Positions 10,703-22,320 of a stretch of DNA of 64,000 nt are shown here, one piece after another. Within the stretch, counting starts at the first letter, position 1. Each line of letters starts with the position of its first letter. The stretch lies in NCBI GenBank assembly GCA_015499995.1, contig JADNRV010000054.1, forward strand, positions 1-64,000, written 5' to 3'. The notes beneath the pieces were generated by a model that had not been told where the DNA came from, did not search any database, and saw only the letters and a program-made list of their open reading frames with translations. A program made the translations under genes and the position numbers. Origin of the DNA: Flammula alnicola (Eukaryota > Basidiomycota > Agaricomycetes > Agaricales > Strophariaceae).

Positions 10703-12975
10703 ATGGACGACGAGATCGTCTTCCTGGGCACATCCATGTCTCAGGCAGATGTGCTGCCCGCCACTCGCCCTGCGCAGCGCCCTGTAACGGGTAAGATTCG
10801 AGATCCATCACATCGCTCGTCTGACCTGACCCCTCCTGTAGGTGTATCGTTGCATGTGGAGAAGCAGGGAGGGATCGATGGGTATCGGATGTTGTTTCGA
10901 CGGGCGAACACTAGTGTGGTGCACATCGGGCGGCGGTCGGGGTCTGAGACGGATAGGAGATTGGATGATGAGGCGAGTGTGGCGAGGTTTCGGTGTGCGG
11001 TGGTTAGTAGGAAGCATGCGAAGATTGCGTTCTCGGATAGTGGGCATGTATGTAGCTTGCTTGACCTTTTGCATCTGCATTGACTCACACATTATAGGCC
11101 TACCTGATTGATCTGGGCTCGCATCACGGCACGCACATCCGCAAACCAGGCGACAGGTTGTGCAAGATGATCAAGCCCGAGACGCCCACGCTCCTCGCAG
11201 ACGGAGACGTCATCACCTTTGGCAAGTCCGTGGGCAAGGGCGATGAATGTGTCCGTCCTGTCGTTGTCCGCATCGAGCTTTTGCATGCTACTGGATCTAC
11301 TCCGACATCCCCGTTCAAGCCCCTCATCGTGCCTTCCTCTTCCTCTCCCAAATCCTCATCGGGCCGATACGGCATCCACACCTCACCCTCGTCGTCTTCT
11401 GACGAGTCCTGTGAGTCTCCGTCTGGCATATACTCGGACATCGAGGAGATCCCACCGCCGTCGTCATCCGCTCCGCAGCCGCCCGCACCCTCAAGTCAGA
11501 GCCCCTCCGCACCACCACCTCCGTCCTCCGCGCAAGGCTCATTGATCAACGCCCTCCGCAGCCTGATCCCGCATGCGCACTCTCACTCTGATCTTTCCCA
11601 TCCTCATGCCCAACACCAACAGCATCCGCTGGCTGAGGTGGTGCTTCGTATGCCTTCTATTTACCCTCCTGCGTACCTCTACCCAACGTCACCACCACCT
11701 CCGCCCCCGGTGTCCTCTCAGTACCAGCATATCCCGTTACGGCCGAGTCACCTTTCCCCGTCTCATTCTCAGGGTCAGTCGCAAAGTCAATCCCCACCAT
11801 TACCGTTGTCTGTCCGCCGCCTCCCGTCCATGCCGTCCATGTCGCATCTCTCGCAGATGTCGGCGTTCTTCTTGGGCGGTGCTGCCTCTGCCACTGGCTC
11901 TGCTGTTGGTTCGAGTTTGGGTGACGCTGAAGCTGAAGCTGCCGGCGGTGTTTCGGATGAGGGGGCGCAGAGAGTGCAGGACATGGATATGGACTCCATG
12001 GTCGTGCCTGCGATATGGGTCGACGATGACGAGGATAAAGACGAAGAGAATAAGGATGGAAAGGACAACGACAATGATACTACCAGGCATACGGCAGGCT
12101 CGAGAGCAACGTCGCGCTCGACGTCGCGATCCAGGTCTGGCTTGCGCTCGCCCTCGCGCTCTCCATCCCACGCCAGGTCGAGGCTAACAACATCCCGCTC
12201 ACGCTCGAACTCGCCCATGGACCTCGCCAGCCCCTCGCCGCCCCCCGCGGTGCCCGTGCCCGTGCTCGTCGTCTCGCGCCAGCTGTCCATCCCACCCGTG
12301 CCTGTAGCGTCTCCAGTTCCAGTGCCCCCTCTTCCTCTTCCGCCTTCGAATACGGATTCGGATACCCCGTCGCCAGAGCCAGAGCTCCCACCCTATCCGC
12401 CGACGTCGTGTGTTTCCAGTCGTGTGCTCCTCCCTCTTCCAGCAGCATTCGCAGGGGCACCTGCGGACGCTGAGTCGTCTGGGATGCCTGAGTATGTGGA
12501 TGCAGACGACATGGACGCGGACTTCGACTTTGACATCGAGGAGGAGGATGACGACGAAGTTGGCATCGTCAACTCCAACTCCAACTCCAACTCCAACTCC
12601 GACGAACAGGACACCGCCAACGCCAACGCCAACGCCAATTCCATTGAGAAAGCTGACACACCTGAGCACACCGACGCCACGCTCGCCCGACTCGCCCACG
12701 CCGTGAACACGCTGCACGCGCACAGGCGCAAGTACAAGGCGCGGTTCAACGCGAACATGGGCGTCGTCGAGGCGCGGCTCTTTGCTCTCGCTAAGTGTTT
12801 CCTTGTTCGTCTGCCAAAACAGCTACTGATTTCCATTTGTGGTGTGTGGCGCACTGAAAAACGCCTTGTTCGTCGAATCACTTTGGTGGGTGCGTTGCGT
12901 ACGACCAAGGCTTCTCCCCGCCCGAAGGCCAGAGTGTTCGTGTGGCGGGTTTGGCCCCGCCACGCAGAGGGTTAG
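10703..12975 (+). CDS. FHA-domain protein copy 1, truncated in the coiled-coil region
   Basis: Exons 10703-10790, 10842-11047, 11098-12975; 723 aa. FHA domains bind phosphothreonine peptides. The domain spans about residues 33-140 with GRRSGSE, SRKHAKIAF and SHHGTHIRKPG; the Asn usual in the last loop is His. Then comes a long Ser/Pro/Asp-rich region with an RS-like stretch (ATSRSTSRSRSGLRSPSRSP). The frame follows copy 4 up to about 12787 and then runs into foreign sequence, adding about 63 unrelated residues before the stop. Coiled coil and membrane tail are lost. A 51 nt first intron is divisible by three and could be retained. Confidence 0.75.
12942..12963. other. perfect hairpin downstream of the truncated FHA genes
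   Basis: GTGGCGGG, a 6-base loop TTTGGC, then CCCGCCAC. The same 22 bases are kept at 24198-24219 and 34644-34665, always about 155-180 bp after the point where the FHA gene is cut. Could act as an RNA terminator-like structure or be a transposon feature; function unknown. Confidence 0.5.
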
Positions 12976-13399
12976 TATGGTAGCTTCATACTGTAAGTCC
13001 GTAGGCAGTGAATAAACAGGTTTGGTCTAGAAACTTAGAGTTAGTGCGGAAATCACAGAGGCATTGAAGGATTTACCTTTGAATCAGACACGCGCATATA
13101 CGGTAAGCAGTCTACTCATAATGTTAGGTGTAGTCCACAAAGCTGATGCCGAAAAACGTACCAACTTAGTTCGTCGTACGCGCTATGGCTGGCACCCTTC
13201 GTCACACCGAACAGACGAGATCCTGCGGATGTCGGCCAGCAGTGAGAACGCGGAAAGCGCACATTAGACGCCGTATTTTGGTAATTCCCGAGGCGACCGT
13301 ATATTTGGCAAATGATGTCCTTGTTGGTGACGAGGCGGCATTTAGGTGCACCGTAGTTGCGCTTTAATGGTAAAATAAGCGCCGAGTTGCTATTCAGAA

Positions 13400-15150
13400 G
13401 AGAATAACTTACCGAACACAAAACCCCACCCCACCATTTTCCGGCGCTTATTACTCGCGAGAACCACATTGCGAGATACGCGTAGACTAATAACAGAATC
13501 AGTTTATATTTCTTGCTTATTAATAATTAGGGAAACAACTTACCGAGAACACAAAACCCCACTGCACCATTTTCAATGTGACGGCGCTTATCACTCGCGA
13601 GAACCACATTGCGCAAATGTATCCCAGGAACCCAAGACTAATAAGAGAATTAGTTCATATTTCTCGCTTATCAGAAAAGTGGAAACTCACTTCATTCGTC
13701 CTGAAACTGCTGCTGAACAGTGTTCGCCGGAAGTCCAAATATCGTGGCGTGATTCAGATAGGCGCGCGCAAGCACAACTACCATTCACGACACAAGAAAG
13801 GTCATGTACGTTGCAATGAGACTAAAATAAAATCAGCTTAGGGTCCTGGATACTTAGAAAAGGGAAAGAGGACTTACATGCGAGGGATACTGAAGCAGCC
13901 TTTCAACAGCATTTCCTGGAAGCTCAAATATGGTGTCGAGTCCCGAGAACTATACAAAGCGGTCCAACAACAAATCAGTCCGTGACCTTGGATGCTTAAA
14001 CAAGTGAAAACTAACAGCAATCTGAATCCTAATCTCCAACGTGAACCCGCATCCCAACAGTGTTTTCCGGAAGTTGAAATATAGCTTCAGATTAAAAAGT
14101 GGTTGAAAACAGCAGTGCGGCGCAGTGGGATTGGCCTGGGATCATCGAGAGAGCTTCAGAGCGTGGGATCGTTGTACTCGAGTCTCGAGCGCAGGCACAA
14201 GAACTATACAAAGCGGTCTAACAATAAATCAGCGCGCTGCCCGTGACCTTGGATACATAAAAAATGGGAAAACTTACCACGTTGTGAGTCCTAACCTCCA
14301 ACCTGAACCTGCATCCCACCAGTGGTTTCCGGAAGTCAAAATATAGCTTCAGATCAAAAAGTAGTTGAAAACGGGAGTGCGGTGCAGCGGGATTGGCCTG
14401 GGTGTATTGATAGAGCTTCAGAGCGTGGGACTGTGGTACTCGAGTCTTGAGTGCAGGCGCGAGAACTATACAAAGCAGTCTAACAATAAATCAGCCGGCT
14501 GCCCATGACCATGGATACATAAAAAATGGGAACACTTACCACATTGTGAATCCCAGCCTCCAACCTGAACCCGCATCCCAACAGTGTTTTCCGGAAGTTG
14601 AAATATAGCTTCAGATTAAGAAGCAGTCAAAAACAGGAGTGCGGTACAGTGGGATTAGCCTGAGATCATTGATAGAGCTTGGCGCGAGAACTATACAAAG
14701 TGGTCTAACAATAAATCAGCCTGCTTTCCGTGACCTTGGATACATAAACAATGGAAAAACTCACTACATTGTGAATCCTAGCCTCCAACCTGAACCCACA
14801 TCCCAACAGTGTTTTCCGGAACTCAAAATATGGCTTCAGGGTAAAAAGCAGTTGGAAACAGCAGTGTGGCGCAGCGGGATTGGCCTGGGTGCATTGATAG
14901 AGCTTCAGAACCCGGTGCTGGATGTCTAAACAAGTGTTTCAATTCCCAACATCCATGTAGAATGAGACAAAAAGAATGAATACCTTAGTAAACCTTGAAG
15001 ACCTCTGCCAACTATCTTCCGTGCAGTTTCAATCATCACACCTACAACACGCAAACAAAAGATCAGATCACCAAATCAAAGTTGATACATATATAACACA
15101 AACTTACTGATAACCTTGGGTGTATATCAGTGTTTTCCGGACATTGAAAT
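13400..15150. repeat. array of repeated exon-intron modules inside gene C, unit 1
   Basis: Modules of about 225-300 bp, each with GTTTTCCGGAAGTTGAAATA (or a relative), a GAACTATACAAAGC..GTC phrase and, on the minus strand, a donor GGTAAGTTTTCCC. The phrase starts at about 13949, 14202, 14464 and 14689, so four full modules, with more diverged ones at both ends. On the minus strand the core encodes variants of IFQLPENTV, IFELPGNAV and IFGLPANTV. Units 2 and 3 have three full modules each. Confidence 0.65.
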
Positions 15151-17009
15151 ATAAGGTCAGAACTTTCTGTATAGTACATTAGCATGAGACCCAGCATGAA
15201 CATACTAGTGAACAATAAACGTACCTTGGTGGTGGCAAATGGCATCAGCATCGGAGAGTCGAGACTCAGAAGACACGGTCCATGTTTGGCATGAGTACTG
15301 CAGACAGCCAAACACAGGCGATAAGATCACAAAGATCAAAGAAGAAAGTCATGGTCGACGACGATGACGGCCAAATGGAGGGACATAAAGACGGGTATTG
15401 AAACACCAGGAAACATTCCACTCTTTATATCTTTTCCTTGCCAAGGCTTACCAAAGAATTCCCAGATTCCCTCCAGGTCCCCGTCTGCTTCGCAAAATCC
15501 CTGCGCACGATCAAGCTCATCAAGAAAAATTTCCGGACAGCGGTCGTCAAGAAAACACTTCACCCTTTGACCCTTGCCTTGATCCCTAATTTCTGCAAAA
15601 GAATTAACCTCCAGGGCTGAATTTGTGATCGGATTTCCATCAACTCATCACGCACTGAGTCGGCTCTCAACCAGCTCGGCATTAAGACATATATTTCGCT
15701 TTGACTGAGAATAAGATAATCCACTGATTCTCCCTTCTTCCAAGTCTAATTTTCGACTGCCATTTTGTTCAGGAAGGCCAATCTGGTAGCCATGTGCTAA
15801 CAGACAGGTCTCTCTAAACAAAGTGACAATGGAATTATGGACACTTCCCTCACCCGAAAATAAGAAGCACCTATCATCAGGGTTCAATAAATCTTTTGAG
15901 AAGATGTAAGAGTCCCTTCGGCTTGAATTAAGATGCGCGTTTCAGTTGCTCGAAAACAGATTCACACCGGCTTGGTCTTATTTTTTCTCATTGCACACTC
16001 ACAGTCTGGACACCGTTCTTCAAGCTCTCAGAACTGAAAGTTAGAATAAGTGAAAGATATTTCACCTACTGATGCATATTTATGCACCGCTGTGGATCTC
16101 AGGAAGTGTGGCCAAATTCCTGATGGCGATACTGTCTCAGGAACATCCTCAGGAGTCAGGACTATTTCCGAACAGTTAACGTCAAACCTGCACTGAATCG
16201 GAGTCCAGAACTCGTCAGAATTTGTTTATCCATGTACCGAACTCACTTGTTGCTATGCCCGAGCTAACGGATATTGCGCGTTTTGCGGCGCTTGTCATGA
16301 TCCCTTAGTTCCGTTGGCTGCCGGCAAGCTTGCACAGGAATCGCCATGAACTCCCGCACCTCGGTATCGCAATGATTGGTCAGATGCAAGAGTTTCCAAT
16401 TCACGAATATTCCTTCCCATGAACCACCACCTCCTCTTTGCCGTTGTCGCCCTACCGTGCTCGCAAACAAGGTATTCTGTCTCCAATTTCTACGTGATCC
16501 AATTGATACTAAACATCGCACCCATTTCTTTAGTCCATGCGTTGTTTGATTCCATCTAAGGCTTCTGCAGCATCTTTATGATTATCAAAGGTATGTTTTC
16601 AGCTCACCTTGTCCAGAACAAGTTTACAATTTCGGCTTTGGTTTCACATCCCAGATTCCCAGTTCTTGCGCTCCACTGGGCGCCTATTCCCTGCTTTTCA
16701 TGGTTAACGCGTGATGGACAGAGGACTTGAGCATGAAAGTTAGATTGTGGTTATCAAGGTACGTTGCATTGAAGCTTACCTCCAGTTTCTCATATTAATA
16801 CCCTTTCGGAGCTGACAGATCTCGCAATGATCGATTGAAGTCCCGTGGCATACTTGTCTAGTGCGCTGACACATGGCCGCATTCTTTACATCCCTAGCTT
16901 CGCATTTTAGTACTGAGAATGAAAAGATTTCATTTAACCACTTACCCGTCTTGAATCAGGCTTTTCATTGAGCTTGTGTGGTTGAAGATGGCATCAAGAC
17001 CAGTACCCC

Positions 17010-17339
17010 ATGTTTCCGCTTGTCAATGCAGTGGCGACCGAAGCTGGCAACTCATTATATCATCGTGCGTGGGTACCAGCGATGTTCGTCAAACACATGC
17101 TGAATGGCAAACCCACTGACCGAGATGTTCTCGACATCCCATACTGGAAGAACACCGTCATAGGTCTTGGCGACACACTTGCTAGGATGACGCGTGAAAA
17201 TAGTGACGTTCAAGATGTCGCAATACTTCAAGAGTTGTGTGTGGCCTCCTATCCCAGAATCATCGATGTTCTTTGGCGCGACTTTGCTGTCTTGAAGCAG
17301 CCCAGATTGGATGGCGATGAGAGAGCGGGATCAGCGTGA
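17010..17339 (+). CDS. unknown 109-aa reading frame present only in unit 1
   Basis: An ATG-initiated plus-strand frame of 109 codons with ordinary globular composition (for example IPYWKNTVIGLGDTLARM and LQELCVASYPRIIDVLW). It sits opposite gene C. In units 2 and 3 the matching position reads straight from GATGGCATCAAGA to GCCTGAGTGCATGC, so the whole 340 bp is missing. It is either a segment lost twice (or lost once and spread by conversion) or an insertion in unit 1. No family recognised and no own promoter seen. Confidence 0.35.
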   Translation: MFPLVNAVATEAGNSLYHRAWVPAMFVKHMLNGKPTDRDVLDIPYWKNTVIGLGDTLARMTRENSDVQDVAILQELCVASYPRIIDVLWRDFAVLKQPRLDGDERAGSA

Positions 17340-19530
17340 GCCTGTGTGCATGCAACTCTTGCGATTGCGCTCACGCTGACCAAATGTGGCGAATACTTCG
17401 CACTTGTGACCTTTCGTGTGCTCAACTAGCAATAGAATTCAAATCAATGGCTTGATCTATGAAATCCAACATGTCTGGCTCGTTTAACGCATGTGGCCGT
17501 CTTCCTGATAAGTTCACGTACAACTTAATGGCATAAGCGCCCAAAATGTTCTCAAGTCATCCGTTGATTTCTCCTTTCACTCAGGATAATAAATCGAATG
17601 CTATAGATAAACTATCTTGATATAGCTTTAATACAACGGCTAGTTGCACAAGAGAGCATGGTTACTCCGAGTCATGAAGCGCTCAATAACTCCACGTGAA
17701 TGTAAATGGGGAGTAAGCAGAAGTACGATTGAAGCACGTCTGGATCTGGGCCGATGTATCTCGTAACATTGTAATAGTATGTTGCAGAATGTCCGGGTTG
17801 GCGATATATTAACCGTAGGCCAGGAACAGCTCCAACTCGTGAGATGTGCCCGAGTGGGAGTGTGGCGCAGGTTGCCACTATGCAGCATTCTCACTGGCCA
17901 TAGCAATTGAATCAGATAGCGCATGTTCTCGTATCCTCATTAGCTTGTTAGACAAATGACATATGTATCTATGGCATTTGGAATCCAGTCAACGTCGAAC
18001 GAGAGAAAAAGGAATCGACATGATCAAAATCGTACCCATCGCCCCGGGACCATCTCCTCCATCCCTAATTCGCCGTTTCACGTCTGATAAAAACACCCTT
18101 CTTTCTCGGCTCACGTAAATCTTTACCATCAATCAAGGGTCCTGTCAAAAAAAATTGAGCGAGGGAAAGGCGATGAACGGTTCAACCGGAGGTCAATCAC
18201 GGCATACCTCTCATTGAACTGTGCTCAAAATATCGTTCAAAGACATATTGAGCACCCTGTATTCCAAAGAGATGTAGAATACACCTTGTTTTGCATATAA
18301 TATAGGTTGATAGGACTTGAGACGAGCGCATACTACACAGATTTTGTTGAATTTTGACTTGTCCAGCTGAGGGAGTGTGGCGCAATCAAACAATCCAAAT
18401 CCAGTGGCAACGCTGAAAGCGAATTCAAGCCAGAGACGAGCTGTAAGATGAGAGAACAATATATCATAGCATAAGATCCAATATTTTCAAGAAGACGACG
18501 TACAGGAAGCTCAGGTTCTCTGACTCTAAACCTGTTTGACACCCTCTCCTCCACCCCCAGTGCACCGATTTCAGTGTGCAAAACAGCCTGTATCTTCACA
18601 TAATCAACGTAACAAACTCATATCCAGTACAGGGTCATGTCATTCACATATCAGCGAACGGAAATACGTTCTGAGCCCAGGTCGAAAGACGTAGTACTCA
18701 CGGATACACCCAAATGGCTGAAACATCGATTCCACCCCAAACACCCTCATCACCAGTTGTCAAGACGCATGCAGGTACCCATTAAGACTCCTATTCCAAT
18801 GGGTGAGTGAGTACCAACCAACCCGTAGAAGTGGACATCCACTCACCGACCAGACCTTCTCCTCGACCCCCGTTTCCACTTCCAATTCAAATCCACGTCG
18901 AACGGGGACCTCAAAAAACAACGTAAGATGTCATATATCACCCCATCAAGGGTCCTGATATATCAGCGTCGTGCCAGAATGTTTCGCCAGCTTGAATTTT
19001 CCTTCCAAGAAATTGCGCTTGGAGACGGCATGCAATTGCGTACGCACGGAATCCGTGCTAATCGTGAATTCCCTTGATTTCTGGGGATTAATGGTGATCG
19101 TCGCAGGTTTCGGCTATGTCGGCGGGTTAGGGGTTGAGACTCGGAGCGCAGTGAGCGGAGGACAGGATGAACTTGAGTGAGGATTGTAAGACAGTTGGAT
19201 GTGAAAGAGAGTAGATAACAATGGAATGTAGAAACAAATAAAAAGCTTGTATTGACTCTTGTTTCAAGATCGAAATCTGTCAAGCAGACATCTTATTAAC
19301 ACACAGAGACTGCTTGACAAACTTAAGGCAGAGGACTGCACGATAAGCAGACGGAGGGAGGGACAGATGAGTGAGCGGACAAGCGCCGATCAAGCGCTCG
19401 CTTAGCAGGAATTGTTGGACCAAGGACCCTGCACTCCGCCTTGCATCACACTGGATGTTGCACAACTCGCTTATATTATGTACCTAGGCTATTTACACAT
19501 GTACGTACAGGGTAATCTCAGGATTGTAGA

Positions 19531-19539
19531 GTATAAAGG
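19531..19539 (+). promoter_or_regulatory. TATA box of gene A, copy 2
   Basis: GTATAAAGG, 119 bp before the ATG at 19650, followed by the same GC box-like and CT-rich leader as in unit 1. Confidence 0.6.
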
Positions 19540-19649
19540 GAGGCGGGGATTGGCCTTCGTCTCCTCATCATCCCCTCCCTCCCTCCCTCAAGTTCTCTTC
19601 TCTTCTCCTCTCCTCTAGGGTGTCTTCTCGCCGTGTCAGCCACTTGTCG

Positions 19650-20859
19650 ATGCCCGATCCCTCTTCGTCATCGTCGTTTTCGGATTGGCCGTCGAGCCCA
19701 CTCAACTCGGCCGCACGTCGTCCCGCCAGCGCGTAAGTCTCGATGTCGGTTGCTCGCCCGTTTGCCGCTGATAACGTCACATCTAGAGCACCGTATCATG
19801 GTCAGCAACGCTATCATACGTACAAGCAACACTTGCTACTCACCTCGTCGTCGGTACTGACGCTTCTGTTCTCTTCGTCGCGTTCAGCAACCTTAATGAT
19901 ACAGAGTCAAGTTTACCCAACGCACAAGCCGCCCCGGGTTCCTCTCCTGGATATGCCTCGGTGCAGCAGCATACCAACCCAATCCACGCCCGTAAGTTCT
20001 CTTGCCGCCTTCACCGTGGACTCAACGCCGACACCTCCTATGCCTAGAAAGAAAACGCACATCCATCAGTAAGTAACCACTGTCTCGTGCAGGTAAGTAA
20101 CACTCGACACCGACCGTGATATATTAATATTAGACTGAACCCCTCCTGGACATGGGCCTGCAGTCAAGTTCGCCTTCGAGCAACTGGACGAATGCCCGCC
20201 GTGCAAGTCCCTCTACTACCCCTCCTCATCCTCATCTGCTCGTACCGTAACACGTAACACGGAACAAGACGACGCACGCCGCCAACTCCTCGCCAGCACC
20301 GCCGGCGCCTCGAAAACAAAACGAAACAAAACACGCACAAAGCGAAGCGCAGGGCTACATACACCACCAGAACATGGCAGACGGCCAGGCCTCGAGCAAG
20401 CGAACGAACGAACGAACGAACGGCCGCCCTTGCCCCGTGCTCCGCTGTGTACGTGTTCTGTATCCTATCCATCCACATGCACGGCCTTTGCTGATTGATA
20501 CACAGACCCCGCGACAGCGTCGCCGCACCTCGAAAGCACGAGAGAAACACAGCGGCAGAGCGGCAGCAGACGACACACAGGTCGTCTGTGCCCTCCGCTG
20601 TTCGTGCGATTACGGGAACGGATCGTGGACGATCCAAGCGACATCAAGAGCGATTTCACGAGCGAACCACACGGGATGTGGCTCGAGAATGAGAACGCTA
20701 CGTTGCGAGAGGGTGAGTAAGTACCCCTGATCTCTTTTTGTGATGGTGCCGACACTTACTTACCTGTACCATGGCATCTACGCAGCCTTTCGCCCCAGCC
20801 TCTCGAGCCCACCTGCCTCCACTGTCCAGATGGCACACGAACGCCGCCGTGGTTGGTAA
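19650..20859 (+). pseudogene. gene A copy 2, unknown protein, probably broken
   Basis: The first exon 19650-19732 encodes a serine-rich start (MPDPSSSSSFSDWPSSPLNS) and ends at GTAAGT, with a perfect intron (branch CTGATAAC, acceptor CTAG). The 3' part encodes RERIVDDPSDIKSDFTSEP and, after an intron, ends ..STVQMAHERRRGW and TAA at 20857. The same ending is kept in units 3 and 4, which argues that this was a real gene. Two extra bases near 19937, relative to units 3 and 4, shift the middle exon out of frame. I cannot assign a family. It runs convergent to gene B. Confidence 0.4.
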
Positions 20860-20889
20860 GTGCCCCCCACATCCAAGTTCTCTCGACCG

Positions 20890-22010
20890 TATTCGCCTTA
20901 TCGAATCGAGTCGAGTCGAGTCGTCGTTTTTGCGGATTTGGTTGGTGGGCGGTGGTGAGGTGAGGACGCCGACGAGGATGAATGAATGAGAGGGTCTGCG
21001 GAAACGATGGAGGTAAGTACTAAGCAAGCATTCGCAGGTCGATCGAGCTCTGATGCTACTGAAATGGACACGTACCTGGCCGTGTACAAGCCCATCCCCC
21101 CCTCCGCATCGAACCCAAGACTGACCCCGCTGTGCCGAGCCTTTGACGACTCATCGTAAACGTTGGCGCTGACGTTGAACTGACGTGTCTCGGAGGGTTT
21201 GAAGGGGCGGTACGGTTGAGTAGCGAGAGGCATGTATTGCTAGTGAGCTGGCAAAACGCGGACAAAGGTGAGTCGTCTAGATTTCGACTCTGGGGTCAAG
21301 TTGCTTACCTGCTAGCTTGCCGTCGCGCTACTCTCTGGGACGTGTGGGCGTTGGTCGTGGTGTTGAACGGCCGTGCACGGGCGGATATGCCAGGTACGTA
21401 CGCACGTCGTCATCCCGCCTCTAGGCCTATAAAGCACGTCAATAAGCAAGCAAACACAGACGTCGTCGACATGCACGTACCCTGTGAACCCGAAAACTCA
21501 AGCACAACTCGAAGCTGCACAGACGACGTCCAACGCTGTGCTGTTCTCGCCTGTTGGAACTTGAAGGGAGGGTGGGTGAAAGCGGGTGATGAGGGCTGGA
21601 AGAAACAAAGAGAGGTGAGTTGTCGGTCATCGGAGGCCACGAGAGAGAGAGAGAGAGAGGTACTTACGGTTTGCAGCCCCGCACACGGTGCATCCATCTC
21701 AGCACGGCACGAGCGAGTTCGCGTCGAATCGGCGGCGTGGTGGTGTGTATGCGTGAACTGGAGACCCACGGCGACAGAGTGTTGTGGTGGTGGTGGCTGA
21801 GAGACGGTATCCGTGCATGCTGGCAGTGGTACGTCGTTTCCTCGACCTTGTAACGGGCCCGGTGACGTGGATTATCGTTTTCTGCGACGTTTGCGGCCTC
21901 GTCTGGTACTTGCTTGCCCTCTGTCGCTCTGCCCATGCACCTGCATCTCATAACCGCCATTGAAGATGGTCCGGGGCTGCAGCAGGTATTTGTGGTATTT
22001 GGTGGGTTCT
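20890..22010 (-). CDS. gene B copy 2, putative protein of unknown function
   Basis: Several minus-strand exons with good splice sites can be seen, although the whole model is not resolved. 21595-21481 encodes SPAFTHPPFKFQQARTAQRW.., and about 21250-21077 encodes YRPFKPSETRQFNVSANVYD followed by ESSKARHSGVSLGFDAEGG and a GTACGTG donor. An exon ending near 20890 encodes SHSFILVGVLTSPPPTNQI. The 21250-21077 exon stays open in units 2, 3 and 4 despite base changes, which argues for past coding. No family recognised. Shares a short divergent upstream region with the FHA gene. Confidence 0.35.
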
Positions 22011-22320
22011 CTGCATATCAGGAATGGTGTATTGAGTGATCGGTGGGAAGAGTTGGATGAGGTAGTCAGGAACTCGATGGCGAGAGGTCGTGTTGGGCGA
22101 GGAGATTGATCCCTTTCTGCGATAAGATAACAAGGGATCCTAGGATGAGTGGCGGCGGAGTCATTAAAGCCAAATATTTGGGAGGCCGGTTGCGGTGCCG
22201 TAGATGGTAGATAAAAGGGCAAGGTGACGCAACGAGGACTCTCTTTTGTCCTACATAGTCTGTCGACCCCATCCCAGACACAATATACTACACTGAATAC
22301 AACTAAGGTCTGAACATAGC

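Larger units (their letters stand above)
7427..18833. repeat. tandem segmental duplication, unit 1 (about 11.4 kb)
   Basis: The unit start is taken at the phrase GACATCCACTCAC, which recurs at 18834, 29325 and 39849. Order inside: orphan 5' exon of gene C, TATA box, gene A, gene B, FHA gene copy 1, then gene C copy 1. It is the longest unit because it has four instead of three repeat modules in gene C and a roughly 340 bp segment (about 17000-17335) missing from units 2 and 3. Confidence 0.9.
12790..18960 (-). pseudogene. gene C copy 1, long multi-exon gene with repeated exon modules, decaying
   Basis: Minus-strand exons with donors can be picked out from right to left. A first exon lies near 18930-18834, then an exon near 18600-18500 before GTACGTC, then a terminal-type frame WEGIFVNWKLLHLTNH.. 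ending at 16264. An exon at about 15600-15465 encodes RVKCFLDDRCPEIFLDELDR and ends WEFF before GTAAGC, intact only in this unit. An exon encoding IFQCPENTDIHPRLS before GTAAGT lies near 15170-15105, followed by repeated modules (see array feature). The exon near 15290 has a TGA where unit 3 reads CGA. No known family; the complete model is not resolved. Confidence 0.35.

Noticed and set aside
10742..11088. Minus-strand frames opposite FHA exons 1-2, present in each unit
   Set aside because: Their conservation follows from the FHA coding sequence; the plus frame has the FHA motifs and intron signals.
12199..12723. Long minus-strand frames opposite the FHA low-complexity region (also 23377-23874, 33811-34434, 44348-44821)
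   Set aside because: They are antisense shadows of Ser/Pro/Asp-rich codons; the FHA frame is continuous with exons 1-2 and conserved in all four units.
12787..12800. Helitron 5' end (TC..) at the FHA junctions
   Set aside because: The common sequence begins with TC, but insertion is not between A and T, no CTRR end with hairpin could be placed, and no Rep/helicase frame is visible. Left as an unexplained junction.
13400..15150. Regularly spaced repeats resembling a CRISPR array
   Set aside because: Module length 225-300 bp, imperfect repeats with internal splice donors and a eukaryotic context; not CRISPR.
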